Assembly (NCBI GenBank): GCA_023254445.1
Contig: JALRLN010000010.1
Span: 1-22,116 of the forward strand
DNA: 22,116 nt
Source: Candidatus Poseidoniaceae archaeon
Lineage (GTDB): Archaea; Thermoplasmatota; Poseidoniia; Poseidoniales; Poseidoniaceae
Reading direction: 5' to 3'
The notes under the pieces were generated by a model. That model was not told the DNA's origin, made no database searches, and saw only the letters and a list, made by a program, of their open reading frames with translations. The translations under genes and the position numbers were made by a program. Positions 8,684-17,200 of this stretch are shown here, in pieces (within the stretch, counting starts at the first letter, position 1; each line of letters starts with the position of its first letter).

Positions 8684-10171
8684 TCAGTACGGCATGGCCG
8701 GATTCCTGCTGCCGCACACCGGGCAGAAGCGCCACTGACCGTCAATGCCAATCCCACACCCCGGACAACGGATGCCCGACGGGATGGTTGGAGGCACGTT
8801 GTGCATGGGTTGAGGGGTCCACCCCTGCTGCGGCTGCCCCCAGCCTTGTTGCGGCATGGCCTGACCCCAACCCTGCTGCTGCGGCCATGCGCCTCGCTGT
8901 TGCCCGGCAAGACCACCAAGCGTCTGCTGCTGTTGCTGGGGCCACGACCCGTGTTGCACAGACGTCGGTTGTTGAGGCCACGCCTGTTGTGGCTGAGGGG
9001 GGGTTTGCTGCACTGGCTGCTGCGCGGGAGCGGCCTGCGTGACGGGTGCACGAACCGGTGCGGCGCGTACGGGACGTGGGAGGGAGGCCGCCTTCACGGC
9101 TGCTTCGGAGCCTGCGAATTCCTCGATGGTCACTTGTCCGTCGCCGTCCGCGTCCGCTGCGGCGTGAAGGCGTGCCGCTTCTTCGAGGTCTGTGCCGGTG
9201 GCCTCGGCCAGCTCCTCGACGGACAGCCCGCCAGAACCGTCGTCGTCGGCGAGTTCAAACCGCTCCTCCAGAGGCAGGGGCCCTTCTTCCTCGGCGCTGA
9301 GGCTGGAGCCGAACGCACCAGCGAAGGCATCGGCCGCGGCGGCGTCCATTCGACGGTCGTCCAAGGGCCGCTCCTCAACCGGACGGCTCGGTTCTGCTGC
9401 GGCCGGAGGAAGCGGCACGGCTCCGCCGCTGCTGGGTGCGGGGGAGGGAGGAAGCGGCACGGATTCGTCGATGCTGGGTGTCGAAGAAGGGGGAAGCGGA
9501 ACGGGGGTGCTCTCGGGGACGGGGGTTGGGGAGGGGGCAAGCGTCTGCACGGGGGAGATCACCGGCAGTTCCGTAGGTCGGACCTCCAAGGCCACAGCGC
9601 TTGCGTTTGCGTCGGCCAGCATCGGCACCGGGATCACCTGACCAGCAACATCGAGGGAGGCATCGACCTCCGACGCCAGGCGGAGCAGGTCGTCCTCGTT
9701 GACGGCGGGATTGGCAAAGCGCTGCTCAAGACCAGCAAGGTAGCGGCGCACCTCGTCCTCCCCTCCGGTTTCCTGAGCGATGGCCAACAAGCGAAGGATG
9801 CGCATGGGGTCCGCGAGCCGGAGCAAAGGCTCCGCGGCTGCTCCATGGAGCGACGAGGTCGCTGCGTGGGATTCCCCCGTTGAATCTGGGGCTCCAAGAT
9901 GCTGCAACAAGGGGTCCGCCATCGACATCAGGCCCAAGTGACCTGCAACGAGGTAGTACAGTTCCCCACCTTCGCACGCCATGCGGGCTCCGGCGGCCTC
10001 GAAATCAAAGTCGCCGGGTTGGAGAACGAGGTCAGAGAGTTGGCGGAAGAACGCAACAAGCGCGTCCTCACGGGGCATGCTGAGCATGGCATGGAGGCCT
10101 TCGGACGACGACGTCGCTCCGAAGTAGGCGGCTGCATCGTCCACCTCAATTCCTTGCTGCTCGGGCTCCAT
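8684..10171 (-). CDS. EF-hand and zinc-ribbon protein with Pro-rich and Gln/Trp-rich linkers
   Basis: A 495-residue protein without signal peptide or membrane helix, probably cytosolic. Residues 1-190 form a largely helical, acidic region I do not recognise. A Pro/Ser-rich linker (about 205-270) has repeated VPLPPS-like units. Two EF-hand loops follow: DDDGSGGLSVEEL (about 306-318) and DADGDGQVTIEEF (about 340-352), both with good acidic ligands. A Gln/Pro/Trp/Gly-rich region (about 365-460) contains repeated WPQQ and GWGQ units. A C-terminal zinc ribbon has CPGCG and CPVCG (about 467-487). The gene begins 36 bp after the giant surface-protein gene and is probably co-transcribed with it. Its role is unknown; a calcium-responsive cytosolic partner of the surface protein is a guess from context. 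Confidence 0.85.
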   Translation of the reverse strand: MEPEQQGIEVDDAAAYFGATSSSEGLHAMLSMPREDALVAFFRQLSDLVLQPGDFDFEAAGARMACEGGELYYLVAGHLGLMSMADPLLQHLGAPDSTGESHAATSSLHGAAAEPLLRLADPMRILRLLAIAQETGGEDEVRRYLAGLEQRFANPAVNEDDLLRLASEVDASLDVAGQVIPVPMLADANASAVALEVRPTELPVISPVQTLAPSPTPVPESTPVPLPPSSTPSIDESVPLPPSPAPSSGGAVPLPPAAAEPSRPVEERPLDDRRMDAAAADAFAGAFGSSLSAEEEGPLPLEERFELADDDGSGGLSVEELAEATGTDLEEAARLHAAADADGDGQVTIEEFAGSEAAVKAASLPRPVRAAPVRAPVTQAAPAQQPVQQTPPQPQQAWPQQPTSVQHGSWPQQQQQTLGGLAGQQRGAWPQQQGWGQAMPQQGWGQPQQGWTPQPMHNVPPTIPSGIRCPGCGIGIDGQWRFCPVCGSRNPAMPY

Positions 10172-10207
10172 GGTGCATCGACGCCTCCGCCAGCCACGAG
10201 CCCCTAA

Positions 10208-13200
10208 TCAATCCCTTCCCGAGGACGCCGCGAGGTCGATGATGGCGCGAGATTGCACCGCGGTCCACCCCGTCGATTGAAGTTGCATCAACACGGTGCG
10301 TTCCGCTCCGCCCGATGCCAGTTCGGCCGCGACCCATTCCACCGCAGCACGGCGATCCGCTGCCTGGTCGGCTGAGAACATCGACAGGTCGACGTCGACC
10401 TTGGCTCGGCGGCGCGTGGGCCCCGCCTCGTCCTCGGGCGACACCGTCACACGCTTTCGAGACGCGCGTTTCGGCGGTGCGGGTTCGGGCGGGGCACGAC
10501 CCGGTGGGCCACCGCCGGGAGGCCCTTGCCGGGGAGGACCTCCTTGCGGCGCATCGTTCGAACGACCGGGAGGGCCACCGCCAGGCGGCCCGCCACGTGC
10601 AGGGCCTTGAGAGGAGGGTGCACGGCCGGGCGGGCCCCCGCCGGGCGGTCCACCTGAGCGTTGCGGCGTGGACGGGCCACGTCCGGGAGGACCGCCGGGA
10701 GAGGACCGTGCGGGTGCTTCGGCAGGACCTCGAGCAGCAGGCTTCCGAGCGGGCGGGGTCGCCTTGGACCGAACCGCGCTGGTGCTGACCGACCACACAT
10801 CGTCGTCATCGTCGTCATCGTCCCACATGTCCTCCTCTTCGTCGTCATCATCACGACCCCGAAGCACGCGTCCGAGGACGCTGACAACCAGCACGAGGGC
10901 GACCACGCCGCCGACACCGCCACCAACCACCACCATGAGCGGTTGCCCAAAGATGAGCAGGGGGTCCTCATCGCCACCGGCATCGGAACGCGGGCAGCCG
11001 TCGGCAAAGCCGTCGACGCCCATCGGTTCGTCGGGGCAGAGGTCGCTGAAGTCAACGATGCCATCGTCGTCGCTGTCCAGTTGCATCGGGGAACAACCTG
11101 CGTCGTTCACAAGGTCTCGGAAGGCAGGTTGTGTGCCGGGACAGAGGTCCGGGGCGTTCCCGGAGGCGTTGTCGCCAAAGCCATCCTGGTCCTCATCGAT
11201 GTATTGGGTGGGGTCCTGCGGGAAGGGTTCGTCGACCCATCCGTCACCGTCGTCGTCCGGACAACCGAAGCGATCGATGTTGTAGAGCAAGGAGGCGAGC
11301 GAGGTCCCTGCCTCTTCAGGGCAGGCATCTGGCGTGCTGCCGCCGGGCTCGTCGCCGTAGCCGTCACCGTCGGTGTCGTTCCACTGCGTCGCGTCCAAGG
11401 GGAAGGCGTCACCGGTTTGGTTGAGGCGCCGTCCGTCCGGGCCTTCGTCCCACGAAGGCGCGCCGAAGAAGCCGTCACCGTCAAGGTCCTGATCGAGGGC
11501 GGCTTCGTCGAGGCATCCAGTGGCATCGACAGGTTGCCCCGACGGCGTCGCAGGGCAGGCGTCGTTGGCGTCAACAACGCCGTCACCGTCGCTGTCCCGC
11601 TGGTCCGAGGCGCACCCGTCCGAATCCACCTCCGCGCCCACAGCAGACCCGGGACAGGCATCGCTCGGATCGGGGACACCGTCCCCATCGGTGTCCTGCT
11701 GCTGCTGGGCTGCATCGCAGCCAATGGCGTCAACGGTGGTGGCGTCGGTCGTTCCCGGGCACATGTCCATGGCGTCGTTGACGCCGTCGCCGTCGCTGTC
11801 GCGCTGCGTGGCTGCGCAACCGTCCGTGTCCACCACGGCACCGGCGGGCGTGGCAGGGCACAGGTCGTCGTCGTCGTACACGCCGTCACCGTCTGCATCG
11901 TCGGTCAGCACCAAGGGGCAGCCTCGTCCTGTCCCACCGGCCACGGTGGGCGTCCCTTCCAGCACGCCGGGCGTGTACGGGCATTCGTCGCCTGCGGTTC
12001 CCGTGATGCTGTCGCCAAACCCGTCGCCATCGGTGTCCGTTTGCTGGGTCTTGTCTGCGGGGAAGGCGTCGTGCATGTTCGCTCGACCGTCGCCGTCCGT
12101 GTCGGGGCAGCCGTACAGCGGCACGACGGTGTCCACACCGTCGACCTCTTCGATGCCCCAACTTGAGTTGCCCCAGACGCCAAGGCATCCGTCGAGCGTA
12201 AGCCCACCGTGCGTGGACGCGTTGTTCGCATCGTAGAACGCCGTCCAGTTGTCGGGAACGCCGTCTTCGTCGTCGTCAAAGGCGGCCCCAATCAACGATG
12301 GGAAGCGGTCAGGATTGGTCGCGCCACTGGAGCCGTTGTCGCCGTAACCGTCACCGTCGCTGTCGGCCCACTGCGTGGGGTCTTCCGGCCACATGTCGGC
12401 CCCTTCTTCCACGGACCAGTTGTAGGGGAAGTCTTCCGGCGGTCGTGGGTCGGAAGCACCGTCACCGTCCTGGTCGGGGCAGCCACGGCGGTCCCTCCAC
12501 GACGTTCCGTGATCGTACACGCACTGGTCGCCTGTGACAGGGTCTGCCGTGTTGTCGCCCCAGCCGTCACCGTCGGTGTCCTTGTACTGGAGCGGGTTGT
12601 CTGGAAAGGCGTCGGGGACGTTGTTGGGATCCAACGGGACAGAGCAACAGTCTGGACCGTTGTTGTCGCCGTAGCCGTCACCGTCGCTGTCCAAGGATTG
12701 CTTCCAGTTGAGGATGAAACTGTCCCCGGTGGTCATCGAGCCGGTCTTGGTCGACCAGCCGTCCTGATCGTTGTCTTCGCATCCTTGCCGGTCGAACCAC
12801 GATGTTCCCGAGGTCGACACGCAATCGTCGGTCTCGTCGTCCCATCCGTCGTTGTCCGCGTCACCGCATCCTGGGAGGCCAAGGCGGGAGGGGCCGTTGG
12901 TCGTCGGGCACCGATCCGCAAAGGGCCCGGTGGCGAGGTCACCCCAGCCATCCCCGTCGCTGTCCTCCCACTGGCCGCCGACCTCGGGAAGGTCGTCGAG
13001 GCTGTCGGGAATCAGGTCCCTGTCCGTGTCGGTGGCCACGTGCAGCACCGCGACGTCGTTCAACGGCCCATCCACGAGGAGGAGCGAAAGGTGGTCGCCC
13101 ACCGTCGCGGGCAGCACAGCGTGGTCGGCACGTCGGTCCCCAAACGGAACGGTGGTGAACGCGTCGACGGTCCCACGGCCCCACGCGTGCCATCGAAGCG

Positions 13201-16200
13201 CCCCTGACGCGGAGGAGAACAACAGAAGATCGCCGTCGAGGACACCGAGGTCCCACGCGCCACCGTCACCGAGCACGTCGGAAGCGATCGAGTGGTTCGT
13301 GGCGGTGCCGTTCGGCGTCCACAGGGCGCCTTCGGTCGACGACCATCGGACGGCGAGGTGAGGACCAACGCCCTCGACCTGAACGGCGGTCAAGTTCGGG
13401 AGGGTGCTTGCGATGAGCCCGGTCGGTCGGAACCCGTCGACCTCGGCGATTTCATTCCCGTTGTCCATGAAGAGCACGGCTTCGGTGGAGGACGCGTGCG
13501 CCATCAGCGCGGGGCCGTCGATGCTGGCGGGCAGCAGCAGCACCCTGGCGTCGGTGGCCACGCCTTGAGCGAGCGAGGTCAAGGTGGTCCCCGTGGACCG
13601 TTCGTGCATCAAGGTGAGGTTGGTGCTGACCCCGTCGTTCACCACGGCAAGCAGGTCGAAGCCATCGCCAACTGCGGCAAGGGCCACGGCCGGTGAGGTG
13701 ACGTTTCCGCCGAGGTCAAGCGACGACAGCGACCACGCTGAACCGTCGTACCACGCTGCTTCAATCTCGGTTGTCCCACTGGGCCTGTAGACCGTGAGGA
13801 GGGTCCCGTTGCTCAACGCCGCGACCTGCGGGTCCGCTTCAAGGTCCACGCCGCTGCGGATCATCGAGGTGCTCCAACCCGACCCGGTGTCGAATGCGTG
13901 CCAGAGTTTGCTGTCTCCGCTGCTCGCAAGCACCACGTGTTGGGCGTCGCTCAGCACCGCGGTACCAAGGTGTTCGCCGAAGGTCCCTGTTGTCAACAGG
14001 TCCATCTCAAACGCGACGGCGCCCTTCGGGCGAACCGCGCTGAGGTTTCCACCATCGTTGAGCACCAAGGTCGTTCGGCCGACGCCGTCCGCCACCACAC
14101 CAACGTGCGGGCCGGCGCCGTCCTCGTCCACGTCGACAAGCACGGTGCGGACCCATTGGCCGCCAGGCGTCCCGTCCAGGGTGTGCTCAAACAGCGTCGC
14201 AACGGTGCCGTTGCCGAAGTCATCGTGATTTTCGACGACGAGCATCGAAGTCTCACCGCGCAGCGCGGTGTTGAGGTCAAGCGCCCTCGGCACGCGGTCG
14301 AGGGGGAAGGTCAGGGTCTCCCAATCGATCCGCTCTCGGATTTCGAGGTTGAGGTTCCATGCAGCACTCCCCGAGCCAGCAGCGCGCAGGCTGCTGACGA
14401 TTTCCTCGAGCCCATCACCGTCCGTGTCAACGGTGGCCGCGGCCATGAAGCCAGCGCGCTGCTGCAAACCGCCGGTGCGGAGCACCTGGACGTCCGCAGA
14501 CAAACCGTTGTCCGAGCCGAAGCGGAGTTCGAGCCGTCCCGGGCTTGAACTCCCGCCCGCACTGCTGATGAGCACGTCGGACCGGCCGTCCCCATCGATG
14601 TCGCCCGCTGGGGCAAGGGACAACCCGAGGCGTTGGTTCGAGGTCCCGTCAAGCGTCCACGCCGGTGTTGACGACAAGGAGGGCGACCCCGTCCACAGGG
14701 ACAGGCGCCCACCGTTGTATTCGCCCGTACCGTTCAACGGTTCGCTCACCAACAGATCGCCACACCCGTCCCCGTCCACGTCGTCGAGGACGGTGAGGCT
14801 GTACCCAAAGAGCCGCCCTTGGACGTTGGAGACAATGGTCCGGTCTGGTGTTCCGTTGTAACCGCCGTTGCTGCCGTGGTAGATTTCGATGCTGGAATAT
14901 CCCGAGGGGGACGAGAGGTTTCCCGTGTTGCTGACCACAAGGTCAGGGGTGCTGTCGCAGTTCAGATCCCCCACGGCCATCGCACGCCCGAACGAAGGAC
15001 CGTTGCGCACTGGGGTGATGGTGCGGTCAAGGTCGAGGGACCCCGACGTGTTGCCGAAGAAGAATCGGACGCGTCCGTTGGAGGTCCCGTCCGTGTAGGA
15101 TGGACCGGCTGCGACGAGTTCGTTCGCACCGTCACCGTTGAGGTCGGGTACGGCCACCAACGTCGTACCAAGGCCCTCCCCATCGCTGCCGTACATCACC
15201 CACGTCGCCTGTGCGGAGGTGAGGCTCCGGTTCCCTCCACGATAGATGCTAAGCGAGCCGTTGCCTGCATCGTCCGCGGGATGGCCGACAGCAAGGTCGA
15301 CCACGCCGTCGCCATCGAAATCGGCAACCGCGAGTGCCGTGCCAAATCCAGAGCCTGAAGCCACGATGCTGGAGGGCGCTGCGGAGCCGTCGGACGACCC
15401 CCAATGCACGGTGACGGTGGAACTGGCGAGGTCGCTGACCACGATGTCGTCGGCGCCGTCGGCGTCGAGGTCCCCGACCGAAAGGGCGCTTTCCATCACG
15501 TCGTCACCGAGCGTCAAGGTCGTCATCGGGGTTCCTGCAACGCGCCCCTGACGCTGACCCACCAGGCTTCGAATGAGCTGCAGATCGACCGAGGCACCGT
15601 CGGAGACCACCGTCGCAACCTGCGTCAGCCCAGACCGGTCGTGGTCAACGCCGATCATGTTCTGAAGTCCGTTGTCGCTGGCGATGATCGAACGCTGCAC
15701 ACCGGATTCGGTCAAACGAAGGCTGAGAAGGTCGCCGTCGAGCACAACGTACATCTCAACGGCGCCGTTCACCGAGGTGACTTCGACTTCACCGACGACG
15801 GGGCCGTCGTCGAGCAACCCATGGCTCCAGCGAACGCCATCGGACGACACGTGCCAGAGCTTCCCGTTGAGGTCAACCACGCCCGCCTGCTCGCGGTCAT
15901 CAAGCAAGGTCAGGGCGATGCTCGATGCGTTGATCCCGTCGAGGAAGGTTCGAAGGTGCCAGACTTGATTGAGGTACATCGAGTTCGGGAAGGCCTCGCG
16001 GGCGGCGACGAGGTCGGCACCGTCCTTGATGAGCAGGCGGGCTCGGTCGTCGGTGGTAACGTCGAGCGCGCACAGCGCACCCGCCTCCGAAACCAAGGTC
16101 ACACGGCTGGAGGACCACGTGCCGTCGGCCCCGAGGCGACCGTGGTGAACGCTGCCGTTCTCGAGGACCCAGCACGCGTGGAGCACCCCCGTCGGACTAA

Positions 16201-16486
16201 GGACGGGGTGGGGGCCGTCGCTGAGGTTCCCTTCGATGGCTTCGAGCACCTCGGCGGTCCATCTGTCAAGCACGGCCTCTTCCCGGACGTTTGCGTTCAC
16301 CAATCCCGCGATGGAAACGGTGTCTCCACCAAATTCGTGGCTGTCGGTCACATCGCCAATGTCAACCGCTGAGGCAACCGTCGTTCGCCCATCGAGCAGG
16401 GCCGGCGCCATGGCCCCAAGCCCGGAGAGGAGCATGAGGGCCACGAGCATGCTGGCGTGGAGCCGCGCGTGACGCATCGAGCCCAT
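10208..16486 (-). CDS. Giant surface protein: FG-GAP propeller, TSP3 repeats, membrane anchor, Pro/Gly-rich tail
   Basis: A 2092-residue protein. The N-terminus has Arg/His residues and a hydrophobic core ending near residue 40, a signal peptide. Residues about 335-698 hold roughly seven FG-GAP units with Ca-binding loops such as DLDADGADD, DFDGDGVVD and DIDGDGRSD, typical of an integrin-alpha-like beta-propeller. Residues about 1153-1833 hold about 20 thrombospondin type 3 style loops (DSDGDGYGDN, DTDGDGVPD), interspersed with Cys. A single membrane helix (about 1843-1876) is followed by an acidic Asp/Glu run, a tail rich in GGPPGR-type units (about 1918-2010), and a 60-residue helical domain I cannot name. 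Many N-x-S/T sites occur. It is probably an envelope adhesin or calcium-dependent structural protein. Start ATG 16486; an ATG three codons on is possible. Confidence 0.93.
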   Translation of the reverse strand: MGSMRHARLHASMLVALMLLSGLGAMAPALLDGRTTVASAVDIGDVTDSHEFGGDTVSIAGLVNANVREEAVLDRWTAEVLEAIEGNLSDGPHPVLSPTGVLHACWVLENGSVHHGRLGADGTWSSSRVTLVSEAGALCALDVTTDDRARLLIKDGADLVAAREAFPNSMYLNQVWHLRTFLDGINASSIALTLLDDREQAGVVDLNGKLWHVSSDGVRWSHGLLDDGPVVGEVEVTSVNGAVEMYVVLDGDLLSLRLTESGVQRSIIASDNGLQNMIGVDHDRSGLTQVATVVSDGASVDLQLIRSLVGQRQGRVAGTPMTTLTLGDDVMESALSVGDLDADGADDIVVSDLASSTVTVHWGSSDGSAAPSSIVASGSGFGTALAVADFDGDGVVDLAVGHPADDAGNGSLSIYRGGNRSLTSAQATWVMYGSDGEGLGTTLVAVPDLNGDGANELVAAGPSYTDGTSNGRVRFFFGNTSGSLDLDRTITPVRNGPSFGRAMAVGDLNCDSTPDLVVSNTGNLSSPSGYSSIEIYHGSNGGYNGTPDRTIVSNVQGRLFGYSLTVLDDVDGDGCGDLLVSEPLNGTGEYNGGRLSLWTGSPSLSSTPAWTLDGTSNQRLGLSLAPAGDIDGDGRSDVLISSAGGSSSPGRLELRFGSDNGLSADVQVLRTGGLQQRAGFMAAATVDTDGDGLEEIVSSLRAAGSGSAAWNLNLEIRERIDWETLTFPLDRVPRALDLNTALRGETSMLVVENHDDFGNGTVATLFEHTLDGTPGGQWVRTVLVDVDEDGAGPHVGVVADGVGRTTLVLNDGGNLSAVRPKGAVAFEMDLLTTGTFGEHLGTAVLSDAQHVVLASSGDSKLWHAFDTGSGWSTSMIRSGVDLEADPQVAALSNGTLLTVYRPSGTTEIEAAWYDGSAWSLSSLDLGGNVTSPAVALAAVGDGFDLLAVVNDGVSTNLTLMHERSTGTTLTSLAQGVATDARVLLLPASIDGPALMAHASSTEAVLFMDNGNEIAEVDGFRPTGLIASTLPNLTAVQVEGVGPHLAVRWSSTEGALWTPNGTATNHSIASDVLGDGGAWDLGVLDGDLLLFSSASGALRWHAWGRGTVDAFTTVPFGDRRADHAVLPATVGDHLSLLLVDGPLNDVAVLHVATDTDRDLIPDSLDDLPEVGGQWEDSDGDGWGDLATGPFADRCPTTNGPSRLGLPGCGDADNDGWDDETDDCVSTSGTSWFDRQGCEDNDQDGWSTKTGSMTTGDSFILNWKQSLDSDGDGYGDNNGPDCCSVPLDPNNVPDAFPDNPLQYKDTDGDGWGDNTADPVTGDQCVYDHGTSWRDRRGCPDQDGDGASDPRPPEDFPYNWSVEEGADMWPEDPTQWADSDGDGYGDNGSSGATNPDRFPSLIGAAFDDDEDGVPDNWTAFYDANNASTHGGLTLDGCLGVWGNSSWGIEEVDGVDTVVPLYGCPDTDGDGRANMHDAFPADKTQQTDTDGDGFGDSITGTAGDECPYTPGVLEGTPTVAGGTGRGCPLVLTDDADGDGVYDDDDLCPATPAGAVVDTDGCAATQRDSDGDGVNDAMDMCPGTTDATTVDAIGCDAAQQQQDTDGDGVPDPSDACPGSAVGAEVDSDGCASDQRDSDGDGVVDANDACPATPSGQPVDATGCLDEAALDQDLDGDGFFGAPSWDEGPDGRRLNQTGDAFPLDATQWNDTDGDGYGDEPGGSTPDACPEEAGTSLASLLYNIDRFGCPDDDGDGWVDEPFPQDPTQYIDEDQDGFGDNASGNAPDLCPGTQPAFRDLVNDAGCSPMQLDSDDDGIVDFSDLCPDEPMGVDGFADGCPRSDAGGDEDPLLIFGQPLMVVVGGGVGGVVALVLVVSVLGRVLRGRDDDDEEEDMWDDDDDDDDVWSVSTSAVRSKATPPARKPAARGPAEAPARSSPGGPPGRGPSTPQRSGGPPGGGPPGRAPSSQGPARGGPPGGGPPGRSNDAPQGGPPRQGPPGGGPPGRAPPEPAPPKRASRKRVTVSPEDEAGPTRRRAKVDVDLSMFSADQAADRRAAVEWVAAELASGGAERTVLMQLQSTGWTAVQSRAIIDLAASSGRD
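10990..13030 (-). repeat. Degenerate tandem repeats encoding Ca-binding TSP3-type loops
   Basis: About 20 in-gene repeats share a core close to CCGTCACCGTC on the plus strand (Asp-Gly-Asp-Gly on the coding strand), spaced irregularly by roughly 70-150 bp. Most units encode D-x-D-x-D-G-x-x-D, several followed by Cys-Pro or Gly-Cys. The cores are strongly conserved and the spacers vary, so this is protein-level repetition rather than a recent tandem array. The low-diversity codons keep long antisense frames open here. Confidence 0.85.
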
Positions 16487-16507
16487 GCTTGAGGATGGGC
16501 AAGGCTG

Positions 16508-16512
16508 TTCAA
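16508..16512 (-). promoter_or_regulatory. TTGAA element 24 bp before the giant surface-protein ATG
   Basis: On the minus strand GGTTTTGAACAG is centred 24 bp before the ATG at 16486, and no Shine-Dalgarno is seen, so a leaderless transcript is plausible. This is among the most AT-rich spots in the intergenic gap. On the plus strand the same site reads GGCTGTTCAAAACC, about 74 bp before the thiamine pyrophosphokinase gene, and could serve that gene too. Confidence 0.4.
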
Positions 16513-16583
16513 AACCATTCGCAGGATTCGCGTTGCTGCACGTTCATGGCGAAGCATCTTCAGCGTGCCTTCCGACGAGGTTC

Positions 16584-17198
16584 ATGGCGCACCGCCTGCT
16601 GCTGCTGGCTGCAGGTGGTTTGCCGTCCGACGGTATCGCTGCACGGTTGGCCTCCGCAGCACATGAGGTGATCGCGGTCGACGGAGGCATGCGCCACGCA
16701 GCGCACCTCGGCGTCGATGTGAACCTCATCCTCGGTGACCTCGATTCCGTGGCACCGGCCGACGCAGGAGGACGAACAGCCGTTCATCTCCCAGACCAGA
16801 ACCGAACTGACCTGAGCAAGTCCCTGTCGTGGTGCATGGAACACCGTCACGGGGCGCATGTCGACGTTGTGGGCCTCGATGGCGGGCGCCTCGACCACCG
16901 ACAAGCCGTGGCTGCGGCGCTGATCGAAAGCGGCTCCGATGCCGTGCTTCACCTCGAGGGTGGGTCCCTCCGCCGTTGCCCTCAAGGTGCTGCCCTCGAC
17001 GTGCCTGTCGCGAAGGGAACCATCCTCGGACTCCACCCGGTGGGTGTCGTTCGTGGCGTGCACCTCAAGGGGACCACGCATGACCTCGCCAACATGACCC
17101 TCCGGACGGGAACGAAGGGCGTCCACAACGTGGCCACCTCCGCGCGAATTCGCCTTCAGGTGGAGGAGGGCGACCTCGTGCTGTCCATCGCCCGATGA
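16584..17198 (+). CDS. Thiamine pyrophosphokinase
   Basis: A 204-residue enzyme that transfers pyrophosphate from ATP to thiamine to make thiamine diphosphate, in the cytosol. Family landmarks are present: VIAVDGGMRHA (about 29-39), LGVDVNLILGDLDSV (about 42-56) with the metal-binding GDLDS, DQNRTDLSK (about 72-80), and VGLDGGRLDH (about 96-105). The C-terminal beta domain ends in GVHNVATSARIRLQVEEGDLVLSI, matching the thiamine-binding half. The ATG at 16584 is supported by GAGG three bases upstream. An in-frame extension to 16485 adds a non-homologous N-terminus and is rejected. It is divergent from the surface-protein gene and ends 2 bp from the convergent DUF4105 gene. It suggests thiamine or a precursor can be salvaged. 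Confidence 0.92.
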   Translation: MAHRLLLLAAGGLPSDGIAARLASAAHEVIAVDGGMRHAAHLGVDVNLILGDLDSVAPADAGGRTAVHLPDQNRTDLSKSLSWCMEHRHGAHVDVVGLDGGRLDHRQAVAAALIESGSDAVLHLEGGSLRRCPQGAALDVPVAKGTILGLHPVGVVRGVHLKGTTHDLANMTLRTGTKGVHNVATSARIRLQVEEGDLVLSIAR

Positions 17199-17200
17199 CC

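Noticed and set aside
8801..9883. 360-codon plus-strand open frame opposite the EF-hand gene
   Set aside because: It is a shadow of the minus-strand gene, whose EF-hand and zinc-ribbon motifs are unmistakable.
10661..12166. 501-codon plus-strand open frame over the TSP3 region
   Set aside because: It is antisense to the repeats. The Asp/Gly/Cys codons lack antisense stops in this frame, and the product is a Val/Arg-rich sequence with no family features.
10990..13030. CRISPR-like regular repeats
   Set aside because: Spacing is irregular, repeat cores are short and coding, and the whole stretch is in frame as Ca-binding loops.
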